Shown: positions 37,291-49,545 of the stretch, piece by piece
Numbering within the stretch: position 1 is the first letter of the stretch
Layout: each line of letters begins with the position of its first letter
Origin: Liolophura sinensis
Taxonomy: Eukaryota; Mollusca; Polyplacophora; Chitonida; Chitonidae
Direction: 5' to 3'
Assembly: GCF_032854445.1 (NCBI RefSeq)
Contig: NC_088306.1
Location: 25,389,764 to 25,453,763 of the forward strand
DNA length: 64,000 nt
Notes under the pieces: generated by a model
Databases searched by the model: none
Told to the model about the DNA's origin: nothing
Seen by the model: the letters and a program-made list of their open reading frames with translations, nothing else
Made by a program: the position numbers and the translations under genes

Positions 37291-38914
37291 TACTTAGCAC
37301 TTTTCTCCCGACTACCCTTGGCATTTCCGTACATCTCTGTGGCCTATACCTGGTCTCGTCGTACACTCTTCTCGGGCCTACCTTTAACTTTGTTGTACCT
37401 CAGTTAGACCGATACTTAACCTTGTCATGCTGTTTTTGCTCCCGGGTTTTGCTCTTGGGTAGCGCTGGTACGTTAAATACCTGGGATGCCTTATCATAAT
37501 TCACTTGAAATCTTCCCTCTTCTGTGATAAACTTGAACTTTGAACCTTGAACAGTAAATGAAAACCGGGTAGACCGGAATCAGTTTTTTACCGTTGGGTT
37601 TGTTAAGTCGAATGAGTTGCCATTAGCTTTGTGTGACTTCAATTTTATTGTATGCTGTGAAACCCAGTTTCCTCTACCATTTAACTGGACCCCATTCTTA
37701 CCTGTACACGGTTGTCAGTACCCAGTTAAGCAACAATGAAATAATAAAAATAAATACACAACATAGCATTGACAACGGTTTAATTCCCCCATTCAAATAA
37801 TAAGCTTTAAAGTCGATTCGTGCTAGAGTTAATGAGAATTCTTGGCTTGTTCCTCTCTGGTATCTCAATATTTATGGTGTTTTTTTCTCACGTTCGCTGG
37901 ACGTTTATAAAGACAGTTTATTTCATTGTATGATATTCGCTCACGCACCACTCGTGGTTATTGACATTTACAGCAGAATTTAAATAGACATTTACCCCGA
38001 ATCTTCAACAAATGTCTGATGGGTATATCACTTTTTACTCTTCAAGAACAACATGATTTGTAAATCAATAACGACATTTATGCTTTGGGTACGGGTTTAT
38101 TCATTACAATAAGAGCAGCATTTTGGAGAGGCCCTCGAAAATAAATGGCTGACAACCGCTGATTAGTAGTTTTTAAGAAGAAATTTCGAGAAACTGTTTT
38201 TCTTCCGCACAACTTGTCTTAAGAGTAATACCGTTTTATAAAAACCACTGTGGATTTTTTTCTGCATAACAATTTTGTTCTCGGAGGACACGGACAGCAA
38301 TAATTGAGCTGTCCGTTGCTATTTTATATATAGTATATATTTGTTAGGCACAGATGGCAAGCGCTGTAGCAATTTGCCTGACCCGATGGTCATGAAATCT
38401 AACCTTCTAAGAAAAGAGCACATTGTACAACTTATACTTTAAGTGAAGGAACTATATTTAAGGTTAAATATAATATCTCAGTTTTTTTTTTGGCAGCAGT
38501 GCTTGTTATTTTAGTATTTAATAGTTAAATATCGAAGGCTTAGATGTCTCGTGTAGGCCGCCATTTTAACAGATGACATAGATCATCGTGCTTATCTTTG
38601 CCCTGTAGCCCTTCAAGACATGGCATTCTAGACACATTTTGTCAACCTTCAGTCACGCATGAAGGCATGATGTGGTCCTCTAGTACATCATAAACTCAAC
38701 CTTTTTAGAGCTGAATCCACAGACCTTGAAATCCACGATTGTGCACGCGCGTATTTGGCACGTTGATCATATGATAGAGGAGTAAAACCTTAAGCACAGT
38801 GACGTCGCAATGAGTATTTACGAGGCGCATTGAACGAACCTAAAGCATGACGGGACTTTTAACGTGCCTCGAATCAGTTGCATTTTGTAGAAGTTGGCGA
38901 TGTTTACTCAAATT

Positions 38915-39105
38915 AAGACATACAGCATACAGGGAAAATTGGAGCAGCAACGGCAGTGTGACGTCGACAAATTGTCGCACGTAACCGGTGAAACAAGGCC
39001 TCTTATCAGTTTACCTGAATCGAGGTTTTATTCTAACTGTTCAATCAAATGCATAAATAGTAACAAATTACAAGCCACCTAGCACCATGACTAAGGCAGA
39101 ATTAG
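38915..39105 (+). repeat. ACCGGTTACGTG-family MITE-like copy, orientation A
   Basis: AGACATACAGCATACAGGGA, GCACGTAACCGGTGAAACAA, GGTTTTATTCTAACTGTTCA and AGGCAGAATTAGGC are present. The terminal TTAATTGCAATT block is missing. Intronic. Confidence 0.7.
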
Positions 39106-40854
39106 GCATACAAAATCACTTTTTCTCCCTTACGAAAAACTAAAAAGTTCCACCGTATGTTTAGCACTTTCATTTGAGATATAGATTGTATAATGTGTTC
39201 TTTTCTTTAAAAATTCTATACATATTTGTACCCTAGTGGCCATCCAACATTCATCTTCACACAAACCAAGGTGTTCTTATTTTCGCCCCTTAGCACACAC
39301 AGGTAAAGTAGTATACCACGATTGATCAGCACCTTATATATACTAACCAATTCGGAACCCCGCAAAAAGTCGTCTGTGAGTAGGGTTTCGTGTCGTTATG
39401 CACTCAGGTCCTTCTTTAAGTGACTCGCCCATGCCAAAAACCAGATGTCAAAAGTTTGACCAACTGACCGACCGACAGACAGACACGTCTTCCTGTAGAG
39501 CAGCCTGTCGTGCATAAAAATAGGATCAGTGTTGAATATATACGCGATGGAGACGTCTAGGAATTTCTGTAGATCCGCTAGGCAATTGATACATGCCGAA
39601 CAGGCGCAATGCCTGCATATAAAATACCGCATTTGTATTCAGTTTTTGTCACCTATTGGAATCCCGCTAGATTTAGGAACTCCACAAAACCTTCAGGGAT
39701 TTTTTTTCGCAAACGCAGACATAAACAAAAACGTTTATAGGACAAAGCTTCTAAGCGAGCCTGCAGTCAAAATGGCGCTGGGCAACGCCCTACCTGACAT
39801 GTCAGGACTTTGATGATCATCTATGTATTCATATTCGAAGTCGATATGCCCTTGGGGAAAAAGACATCTATTTTCTTTGAAGATAACGACTTTACACCTG
39901 TGAAACAAGCAAAGAGATCAGATGCCCTTATAATAAAATATAAAACACATACCCATAGATAAACTGAAGAACGACGGCGAAATTGTTGTCTAGGGAGCTG
40001 AACTGTTTAGGCGAACAATCTCATTTGCTGCTCGACAATTCATTATTTAAATTCACAGGAGTTTTTGATTGTAGTGTAACGGCATAATGCCGGAATTTAC
40101 CACTTGCAGCAAGCTTATGGTTGGTGGAAGAAACCTGGATTTGCCTGAATAAAAACCATGTCATCCATGAATTTCACGTCATCTTAAACGTGGGAATGCG
40201 GTAGAAATGGTTTCATTTACTGCAGCATTGTTGCAGGAGTTTTTATTTCTACAGCATAAAGGATGATTACTGGCCCCACTCTCATTGCTTGCGGGAACTT
40301 AGTGATAATATATGGTCGACAACACTCCTCTGGCGGTTTCCACAGACAACTGATGGTTAAAGGTCACTTGTCCTCCACCAAGTTCTTCGCATTTGGAAAA
40401 GTTCGTCAATGACCTGCTAAATGCCTTGGTGTATGTATAAAAGTGAAAAATTCTTGTATCTATACGTCGAAACTAGACATTCGTATGCCAGCCGTCAATC
40501 AACAAGGACGTTCCAGGTCAATAATCGGAAGACTAAAAAAAATAATAAACGATCACTACCCTATTAGATAGTATATTCAAGAATTTGGGCACCAGCCTAC
40601 CATCCGCGTGGGTATTAGCTTCGTTACATGTTACACGTACATGTTATTGCAATTTACTCGGATGTGACAACTTTCTGTTATGTACCTTGTTGTGTAGGTG
40701 TGGTGTTAGAGTGGGTCATGTTCACTGTCAAAACAACATTCAGCACACAGGACAGTTTGTAAAAACTACAGATGACCTGTTAAACTACCATGAAATCTGA
40801 AAAATCTCGGTGACATATTATTTCGTCCTTGTATAGCACGTATGACGTCAACCC

Positions 40855-41215
40855 TGTCAAGAAGCGTTGTTTCGTATCCACACGCATTGTTTCCAACACA
40901 CTAATTTGAACCAACATGTTTCCACGGTAATTTGCACAAGACTTAAAGGGGTAGCAAGAAAAGCAAGTCCCACGCCTTCCTGTCCGTTGTGTTTCTGTGA
41001 ATGGCCTTCATGACGTTAGCCCGGTCATCGTGCTCAGTGTTGACCAAGATAAAGAGTGTCGTTGGCGATTGTTTCGTATCCAAGCGAATTGACTCCAACA
41101 CACCAATTTGACTTAACATTTCGCCTCGGTCACTTATAAAACAGTCGCGGGAAAAAGGAAGTCCCACCCCATTCCTTCCGACGTGTTTCTGTGAACAGCA
41201 TTTTGCTCGTCCAGC
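40855..41215. repeat. 202-bp tandem duplication with possible decayed coding sequence on the minus strand
   Basis: GTTTCGTATCCACACGCATT at 40869 and GTTTCGTATCCAAGCGAATT at 41071 start two diverged copies with a period of 202. On the minus strand the copies give AIHRNTTDRKAWDLLFLLPL and AVHRNTSEGMGWDFLFPATV, each ended by a stop at the same place. The paired conservation hints at a duplicated exon piece, but no family is claimed. Confidence 0.5.
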
Positions 41216-44200
41216 GAGCGTCTTATTGACCGATGCACAGTTGCTAGCTGCACTCATTGTATAGCATCTGTATATTGATTGTTGGATTGTGATGCTTTCG
41301 GAACTAACCGAGCGCTTTTCAGTTTCTTTTCGCACTCAAATGAGATGCGCTTTATTAGTTTATCAGTTACTGCGAATATTATAAGAAAGCTGTGATATAA
41401 ATGCATGTTTTTATTGATACTAGGAGATAAAAGTAGGAATACTTAATCAATGTCGTTTTAAGACAAACTTCTTCAAAATTTAACTTCCGGAATCATAAGC
41501 TACTTATTATATACAGTTTACAAATTTGACTAATGTCAAAGCTGCTTAGTGGAATTCGTTCTTCATACCTTTTTTCGTCTTCGATTCCTAGGCAATTATC
41601 ATAGAAAAAACAACGAGCTCGCATTAGCCTGATTAAGGAGAAAATAAATCCAAACGAACATGCTCTTGGTGCAGTCAGAGTGTAGTAGCTGAAGTAACAT
41701 TACACGAAAACTGTCTTTCTGTTTTGTGTAAACAGTATCGAGTTTAGTGAAACTCCAGAGAAAGCATTCGGTAACAGGAAGTTACTTACATTTCTCATCA
41801 AATATGACGTGGAGTTTGACCTCTCAAAACATTTACCCGACTTGATTTATGTGCCGTATTATAGTGGGTAGGCTTTCGCTGTATCCGAGGGACTGATAAC
41901 ACTTCCGGGAAAACCAAACTGCTTGCGCGCGTGCTTTAATCAGACAAGTAAACTTTGAAAAAACTTGTTATATTTAGAACACAGGTTCAAATCTTTTAAG
42001 GGCACATTAAAAAAACTGGCAGAAGTCGATGGTTTATTGTGGCTACTCAGATTTAACGTCCGAGTCAGCAGGTATTCGCCTCCGTCTTTCTCTTTGAGTG
42101 TATACCATGTGCTTAGGAGGGTGGGGGATAAAGTTCGTATTGATTTTCAATAGTTACGCTGTTTGGGCAGAGGGCGTAGATCTTAGGATCTGGAGAAAAA
42201 CTAGGAAAATTAAACCTCGGTGTATTGATCGAGAGAGTATAACAATGGCTCATGAATGTCACGACTTCCTTTTGCATTATCGTGATAAAACGTTGAAATG
42301 TTAGCCGAACAAGCGTGCAAACACTGACAGTTTACTTAAGACGGGACCGAAACCATACTGAGTTGTGTAAATTACCTGTTGGTTAAACTCATAAGCATGT
42401 AATTTGATGTCTCTTGATAAATATTATCACAGTTTGTAGTGTTTGATGGACGATGGATGAAGTCGCCCGATCTGACGGAATAGGGATTAATTAGCAACAC
42501 TGATTTAATGGAGCTTACTCCGAGAAGCGTAACACCGTCGGAAGAAGGCTGACTTCTAAGAGCATTGATTTTTCCCCTGCCTATTCAGCACGCTTCTGTT
42601 TTTCATTTTGCTCTCTTTTGGCATTTTCATCCATTTATAACCTAAGTAATTCCACAGGCCTTTGGGGATCTTTTGTAAGTTCTTGCTTTACTCTTCCGCA
42701 CCTGTGTTTACATTCAATAACCGAAACTATCTGACTCATTTTCACCAAAACTTTGGGAAATTGTTCGTCCTGTTTACTCCAGGTATATAGCGGTGGGTGG
42801 AAACCGGTTCCAGCAGGTTAGGATCAATATAAAAGTACAATAAGATACAGACTTGGCAGTATTACAAAACTGGACGGATTTTCTGACTGACTGATTGATT
42901 GACCGATTGATTGTTTAATGTCTTATATTGAAGATTTATTTCACTTATAAAATGGTTGCGAATTTATAGGTGGAGAATACTAGAGCGCAAATGATTAAAC
43001 CACCGTTGGGGAGGTACTGACGAACTTTCCTACTGTGACAAACAGTCCAAAACAAATGCGAAGTGCTTATTCAAAATGGGGTTCAGCCATAACGAGGTCA
43101 ACAATTGGGTGTTGCTAATTTATACCTATTTTGTCAGATTGGCCGACTTCATCCATCGTCCAGGAAACACTACGAGCTTAACCATGCGACAGCCATAACA
43201 GTTGACCTGAAGGAAACAAGGCAGCAGGCAGCGCGACAGAAGTACATTTTGTTGATCTCATGCGAACCAGAGCTTAATTTACCTAAATTAGCTTCTGGTT
43301 GCGATTTTGATATCGTTGCAAATAACGCGACGGGGAACACTCATTTGTTACCATGGAAACGTTACCTGTTTCAAACCGGTTTCCGAGTACAGATTGTCTT
43401 TACCTTGGCCGATTGGTCACAATACGTTACGTTTGCAGTGGTGAAACTTGAGAATGATCTGTATTGGGGAGAATGACTTGTCAGACAAAAGGCAACGTGA
43501 AAATGGCTGCCTTATATGTTGACACTACATTCTAAAGACATCGCCAGGGTAACGATTGCCGGAATTATGCAGCGGGTGATTCTTCATCTCACGTACATAG
43601 ACGTTTCCTGGTGTTGAGAAAGACACTCGACATTTTAAAAAATAGACAGAATAGAGACTACAAATACAGCAGTGGCGATAGTGTGATAACCTAAAAAAAC
43701 TGCGTTCTTAACCTTCAGATACAAGGTGATATAGAGATATTAAATTCGACATTTTTAGTTAAAAGCTAAAGGCCAAACACGAATTGAAGATCACTTTCCC
43801 TTAAACGTCTGAACCATTTCTGTGTTTGTGGAATATTGTTAATTCGACAGCCGGCATAAATTCGATAAGGGACAAAATATTGTCACACTTCAACAAATAA
43901 CTGTAAAACAATAGCATATATAATTACAGACAAATTACAGAGTGCTAAGTTTGAACCGCCGGCGCAATGGTGGACCACAGGGGTAGTGGGAAGTGAGTGG
44001 CAGGGAGGAGGTATAGTCAACTGTTAAATACGAATTTCGTATACATGGAGATCTATGCCTAAAAACCTGTTCTGGGAAGGTTTACTAATAGCTTGGCCTA
44101 CTGTTGCGATTTGGCGATAATCATTCAAAGTGCGCTTCATGAAATATTCATCGGTTTGTTTACTTCCCCCATAGCATGATGCAGGTCAATTCTATTTATT

Positions 44201-44444
44201 CATAACATAAATCAACGTTACACAGCATGCGGCAATAAGTATGAGGACAGAGAGATTTTTGTCTTTTGCATGTTCATTACCAAAGCATACTTATCCAGTG
44301 TGCTTATAAATATACATTTTCGTCGCGGTTGACAGTTTGAGGAAACCAATATTATTGAATTGTATTGTGTGTGTCGTTTAATATTTGCATTTAATACTTC
44401 TTGACATGAGACTCCAATAAGACTAGAGAGGGCTGAATTCAATT

Positions 44445-44975
44445 ATGCGTCGAAATAGACATTCATATACGGGGGGGGGGGGGGGTGCAAAAAATAAGGA
44501 CATTCCAGGGCATTAATCGCAAGGTCAATTCCAGAAAACGACGTATAACACAAACCACCACACTGTTAAGAGAAAGGGTCAAAACTACCAGAAAAACTAG
44601 GGTCAGATGTGACCCTGATATTCAGGGTATAGACATGACCAACTCCAAATATTAGGGTCACTTATCCCAAATATTTAAGGTGAGTGTCCTGTTTCAACCC
44701 TAAAAATCTGTCTTGTTTAGAACAATGACCCTTATTGTTAGGGTCAAACAATTCGACCCATATTTTTCCATCCTATATTTCAGCGTCAGTTTACCTGTGA
44801 CACTGAAAAACTGGGTCGAGCTGACCCTAACATTGTGACAGTGCAGGGAACTAAGAAAGTATATAAAGTACAAAAATTGGACAAAATCATGCATAGAAAA
44901 GCAGTCATCAGTTTTCAATGATGTTGGAAAGAACGCAAGGTATCTTCTAGGCGACTGGGTGAAATCAATATTCAA
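44445..44975 (-). repeat. Inverted copy of the same interspersed repeat, split by a MITE
   Basis: GTCGAAATAGACATTCATAT, GGACATTCCAGGGCATTAAT and AAAACGACGTATAACACAAA (44445-44555) form one half. AAAGTATATAAAGTACAAAA, ATCATGCATAGAAAAGCAGT and TTTTCAATGATGTTGGAAAG (44858-44975) form the other. In the uninterrupted copy at 19055 these blocks adjoin, so about 290 bases between them are a later insertion. A run of 17 or so Gs at about 44471 replaces the CTAGCAGTCAA segment. Confidence 0.65.
44560..44850. mobile_element. MITE rich in inverted TAGGGTCA heptamers
   Basis: The ends read CACTGTTAAGAGAAAGGGTC on the left and GACCCTAACATTGTGACAGT on the right, forming an imperfect inverted repeat. Inside, AGGGTCA or its complement TGACCCT recurs at about 44578, 44602, 44612, 44666, 44727, 44740 and 44821, with weaker forms between. 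It lacks any ORF. Its position inside another repeat supports it being a mobile insertion. No target duplication was confidently seen. Confidence 0.6.
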
Positions 44976-45995
44976 ATTCAAGTATTACGACCAAATTTGG
45001 GTTTCGATTAGCTGTTGCGTGGCCTTGACTAACCCATTTAAGTTTCTTTAGAGTTCCATTTTCAAACACAATATGTCTTCTCTCTTCGTTTACTTCAAAT
45101 GTATATACTGTTCGTTAAGATTGGGCGTAAGTATGTTGGTTGACGGCTGTTTGACGCCTAGATTCACTCAGTGCTGTAGTTGACAACATATATAGATAGG
45201 CACCGAGAGAAATTTGCGTGTCACAGATTTTCAGTTTTCTGGCTGTGATTAATTTCTTCCACTTCACCGGTAAAGCTTTGACTTTTATCTTCTACTTTTA
45301 AAACGGTGGCCAGGTTTATTCTCGTCTACTTAACACTAGGCAAATGGAGTCGGTTATTCCTTGAGCTGTCCTTGTAATGAAGTCTTGAAGGGGTATGGTT
45401 GTCCTAAATAATGGTATGTATGCTTGTGTTTTTACGTAACGATTGTTCAGTCATATGACAACGGGTAGTCATTAGGTGAGTGTACTGTGTCCTCTTGTAG
45501 CAGGGGGGAGTGCATGCCTGCAGTCGCCACTGAAGTATCATGCCCAAGACAACCCACCCAGTCACATTATACCGACACCGGGCCAACCAGTCCTGTTTCT
45601 ATGCTCTAACCTCTCAGTGCCGAGCACAAAACGAAGTAGTAACAAGTATCCTGTTTAAAGATTTTGACCCGACCTTGGCAAATTATAGTGTACTTGTTAC
45701 AGTTGGCCAGAAGCAGTTAGGAACTTCTTCGCTACGTGTCAGTTGCCGCGTGGTCTCTGCTGACAACCAGTGTTCAACCAAGCTGCCGCAGGTGTGTCAG
45801 ATGCAGATGTTGACGAATTCTCCAATTATAGGGTCGCTGCAGACTAATATGGCTGACCCCTGGGACTAAGGTTGATAGTGTCAGTAAGTTTCCGTAAGTA
45901 AATTAGAACGCCATAGAATCAACCACCGCAGGGAGAGGTCTTACACAGGGAAAGACCTAATACCAGGAGAACTGTTTGGTTAAACGAATTGTCGT

Positions 45996-46038
45996 GTGTG
46001 TGTGTGTGTGTGGGGGGGGGGGGGGGAGTGGGGGGAAG
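45996..46038. repeat. (GT)n followed by poly-G
   Basis: GTGTGTGTGTGTGTGTG runs into about 14 G and then AGTGGGGGG. A similar C run lies at 60919-60933 and a G run near 44471. Confidence 0.85.
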
Positions 46039-46404
46039 GGTGTTTGAAATGTTGAGGCCTGCTGATTGTGTTTGCCGCATACGTCGGGCGAGTAAGACAA
46101 AATACTATACATACAGACACGCTGCGTGCATGTGATAAAAATCACAAAACAAGCGCAAGCGGGGTCATAACGTTACAAGTTATAGTTCACCCTACTGGCC
46201 TACACTGGACAGGTAAACCCCTGGGATCCGTTTTATGGGACAAAGTAGTAATTGGTAATTCTTTTCTTTCTTGCGAAACACGTATCTGAACCTGAATTAA
46301 AGCACACAATTTTTATGGGGAGGCAATGATTCCCCCAAATTTCCGCTCAGATTTTTTTCCAATTAAATTTGCGTGTCCATAAGTTCCATCTTATAATATC
46401 ATTA

Positions 46405-46652
46405 AAGACATACAGCGTGGACAGTAAAACCAGAGCAACAACGACAGTGTGACAGGTGGCAAATGGTAAAAGCTGAAATATGGCCTCTTGTCAATTTACC
46501 TGAGTCAGGGTTTTTTTTTCTAACTGTTCATGTAAATGCATAAATAGTAACAATTTACACGACCCTCAGTACCATGGTTAACGCAGAATTAGGTTAAAAA
46601 ATAGAAGAGGCAATGATGTTAATTGCAATTCATTAGTTAGTCTAGAATTTCT
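46405..46652 (+). repeat. ACCGGTTACGTG-family MITE-like copy, orientation A
   Basis: ACATACAGCGTGGACAGTAA, CAACGACAGTGTGACAGGTG, CCTCTTGTCAATTTACCTGA, CTGTTCATGTAAATGCATAA and ATGATGTTAATTGCAATTCA are present. The ACGTAACCGGT core is itself deleted. Intronic. Confidence 0.7.
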
Positions 46653-46888
46653 CAAAATGCAGTGTTTTCATCACATGTAACATACAAATCACATTAAATA
46701 TCATTTTGTATTATTATTTCTAGCTGCGGCAAACAGCTCTACATGTAATATCTGTTTGCCTGTAATCCCGTCAGTCCGTTAGTCGGTCGGCAGACAGACA
46801 GATATAAAGTTCCATTCATTCATGCCAAAAGAAGACAACAACTTGAGTGAGAAGGCTACAAAAATAGTTGGTCGACAGATAAATAACA

Positions 46889-47770
46889 GGTTATGTAAAA
46901 ACATACAGAGGCTAACTCAGGTGATGCAGAGTAGCAAAAACGTCAATAGGAAAAGAATTTCAAGCAAAAAACACGCAACCCCGAAAGCTGTACATTAAAA
47001 AAAGGATTCTGTCAAATTTAAAAGAAAAAAAGGTAAAAGGTAATGTAAAAACATACAGAGGCTAACTCAGGTGATGCAGAGTAGTAAAAACGTCAACAGG
47101 AAAAGAATTTCAAGCAAAAAACACGCAACCCCGAAAGCTGTACATTAAAAAAAGGATTCTGTCAAATTTAAAAGAAAAAAGGTAAAAGGTAATGTAAAAA
47201 CATACAGAGGCTAACTCAGGTGTTGCAGAGTAGCAAAAACGTCAACAGGAAAAGAATTTCAAGCAAAAAACACGCAACCCCGAAAGCTGTACATTAAAAA
47301 AAGGATTCTGTCAAATTTAAAAGAAAAAAAGGTAAAAGGTAATGTAAAAACATACAGAGGCTAACTCAGGTGGTGCAGAGTAGCAAAAACGTCAACAGGA
47401 AAAGAATTTCAAGCAAAAAACACGCAACCCCGAAAGCTGTACATTAAAAAAAGGATTCTGTCAAATTTAAAAGAAAAAAAGGTAAAAGGTAATGTAAAAA
47501 CATACAGAGGCTAACTCAGGTGGTGCAGAGTAGCAAAAACGTCAACAGGAAAAGAATTTCAAGCAAAAAACACGCAACCCCGAAAGCTGTACATTAAAAA
47601 AAGGATTCTGTCAAATTTAAAAGAAAAAAGGTAATGTAAAAACATACAGAGGCTAACTCAGGTGATGCAGAGTAGCAAAAACGTCAACAGGAAAAGAATT
47701 TCAAGCAAAAAAACACGCAACCCCGAAAGCTGTACATTAAAAATAGGATTCTGTCAAATTTAAAAGAAAA
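46889..47770. repeat. ~150-bp x6 tandem array
   Basis: GTAAAAACATACAGAGGCTA recurs at 46895, 47045, 47194, 47344, 47494 and 47636; spacings are 150, 149, 150, 150 and 142. Unit blocks include GCAAAAACGTCAACAGGAAA, CACGCAACCCCGAAAGCTGT and GGATTCTGTCAAATTTAAAA. Units are almost identical, so the array is recent or homogenised. Intronic. Confidence 0.9.
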
Positions 47771-47935
47771 TCTGTTGTTGAGTGATACCAGAATGTATTC
47801 TGTTATTGTAACACAATACTGTGTCACATTCAACATAATATCCTGTTAGTCTAACAGAATGGCTATGTTGAATTAACAGAATATGTGTGTTATATTTAAG
47901 AGAGTAATCTGCTGCAATAACAGAATCATCAGCAC
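47770..47935. repeat. Inverted TAACAGAAT motif cluster next to the 150-bp array
   Basis: ATTCTGTTA and its complement TAACAGAAT recur (about 47794, 47852, 47873, 47918), along with GTATTCTGTTATTGTAACAC and TAGTCTAACAGAATGG. The design parallels the TAGGGTCA element at 44560 with a different heptamer, and the array unit itself contains GATTCTGT. The array may therefore be an internal expansion of such an element. Confidence 0.4.
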
Positions 47936-49404
47936 CACCAATTGCACAGAGTTAGTCAGTCGGTCTGTCAAATTTTGGATATCCTATCATCTATTAACAT
48001 GGGACATTTACTTAATGGGGGTGGGGCTGAGTACAGGACAACACGAAATGCTACGATTTGCGGTGGACCTTTACGTGGATTGCCGGAGCTATTGCTAATT
48101 GGCTCATGTAATGTCTAAAAGGTGAAATATTTCTAATAATACAATTATCAAAATCAAAGCTATTATCGAAATCATAACAAGTATCAAAATCATACCGTCT
48201 TCAGTCAACTACAAAAATCTGAAATTAGTTCACATATCCAAAGAAACGATCGTTATGATACATTGATTTTCCAACAAAAGAAACACATGGGGGTGTTTAA
48301 TTAATTCTGACAAGTTAAATGGATATCTGTGTCAAATTCTAGTTGGATATTTACAAAACTGTGAATGCGAAACAGATTACTTATTGAATAGGAGCAAATG
48401 GAACGATATGGTTGTTTACAAATCGTTCATGGTGTACCTTATTTTGAGGTTCTTGTTTCTAAAAATGCCAACGTCTTTGGTAGGAAAAATGTATGAATTG
48501 GCTTTTTGTAGCACTTGGCGAGAGCAGATTTGGTTTTCACATGTTGTCTGCTATTTAGCTCCCTAACATTGAAACATTTGTGAATGTTAATTAAAACAGG
48601 TGGTTTTAATCTCATAGGAACTCAGCTACATGTCCCTAGTACAATCACCAAATCTTCGACTTAATTCGCAGACCAAATGAATTGTAAATGAAAGGTTTAG
48701 TTTATCTGTATCTCAAAGTAATACCGGGGTATACTGAAGGTGCAACAGAATCTATACATGCGCGGAATCCTAAATGCTATTATAGATAAGAAATTAAAAA
48801 AACTTTCATTGACTGCAGCTGGAAATCGTTCTTTTTAAATTACTAATCGAATATCATTGAAGACTCGAACGCCAAGGATTCTTTCATTTTGTAAAAAAAA
48901 CATTAATACACTGCGAGCGGCTTTAAAAGGTTGCAGCTTATGTAAAGGGAATAACTTGGTTTAAGGCTGGGCTTTAATTAACGGCTTTAATTAGGCTGGG
49001 ATTTCTTTTTACCTTTATGGGTTTTTCTTCCCCAAGACAATTATAAAAAGTGATATGCATAGTGATGTCATTGACAGATTTGCCTTGTATGAAGTCAAAA
49101 GTGTAGTCCCTAAAACCTCATCTTACCTGTGGTTTTTAAATTTTACCACCCGGTGATTCAGTCCAATTTGTGCAGCATCTTGTCAGCCTGTAACAAAGAT
49201 ATCCGTGCCTCAGCATTACCTCCCTTTTCTCACGTGTTATACTTTCCGCGTACGGCTGCACTTTCCGAGTACGGTTGCACAAAATGTCTTTGGTGGACTA
49301 TAAGTATCCCCGAGACCCGTCGATTTGGCATTGTTTTCCTGTAACTGTTTATGAAATATGAAGACAACACGGCATTTTGAGTGTTTCTAGATCTGTGACG
49401 GCTA

Positions 49405-49545
49405 ATAAATTACAGGTAACATCACTACAATTTTTCATTCCTAATTCTCTTTAAGCCATGGTGCTATATACATGGGGTGTATTTATAAGCTGCTGGTATC
49501 GATTCATTAACATGGCATAATTGAGGTGAATTATTCCCACAAAGG
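49405..49545 (-). repeat. ACCGGTTACGTG-family MITE-like fragment, orientation B
   Basis: CCTAATTCTCTTTAAGCCAT and GGTGCTATATACATGGGGTG, followed by AATTGAGGTGAATTATTCC, correspond to one half of the family. Confidence 0.45.

Noticed and set aside
43105-43476. 123-residue ORF, one of the longer non-repetitive frames
   Set aside because: It lacks an ATG start that makes sense, a signal peptide or recognisable domain; length is within chance for 64 kb. A TTTTGTCAG acceptor-like site near its start keeps a small doubt.
44462-44486. Long G run as a functional G-quadruplex
   Set aside because: It is a homopolymer in a decayed repeat and its length may be a sequencing or assembly artefact; no regulatory context.
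46889-47770. Possible CRISPR-like array of regular repeats
   Set aside because: Units are contiguous ~150-bp tandem copies with no unique spacers, in a eukaryotic context. The same holds for the 39-bp and 40-bp arrays.
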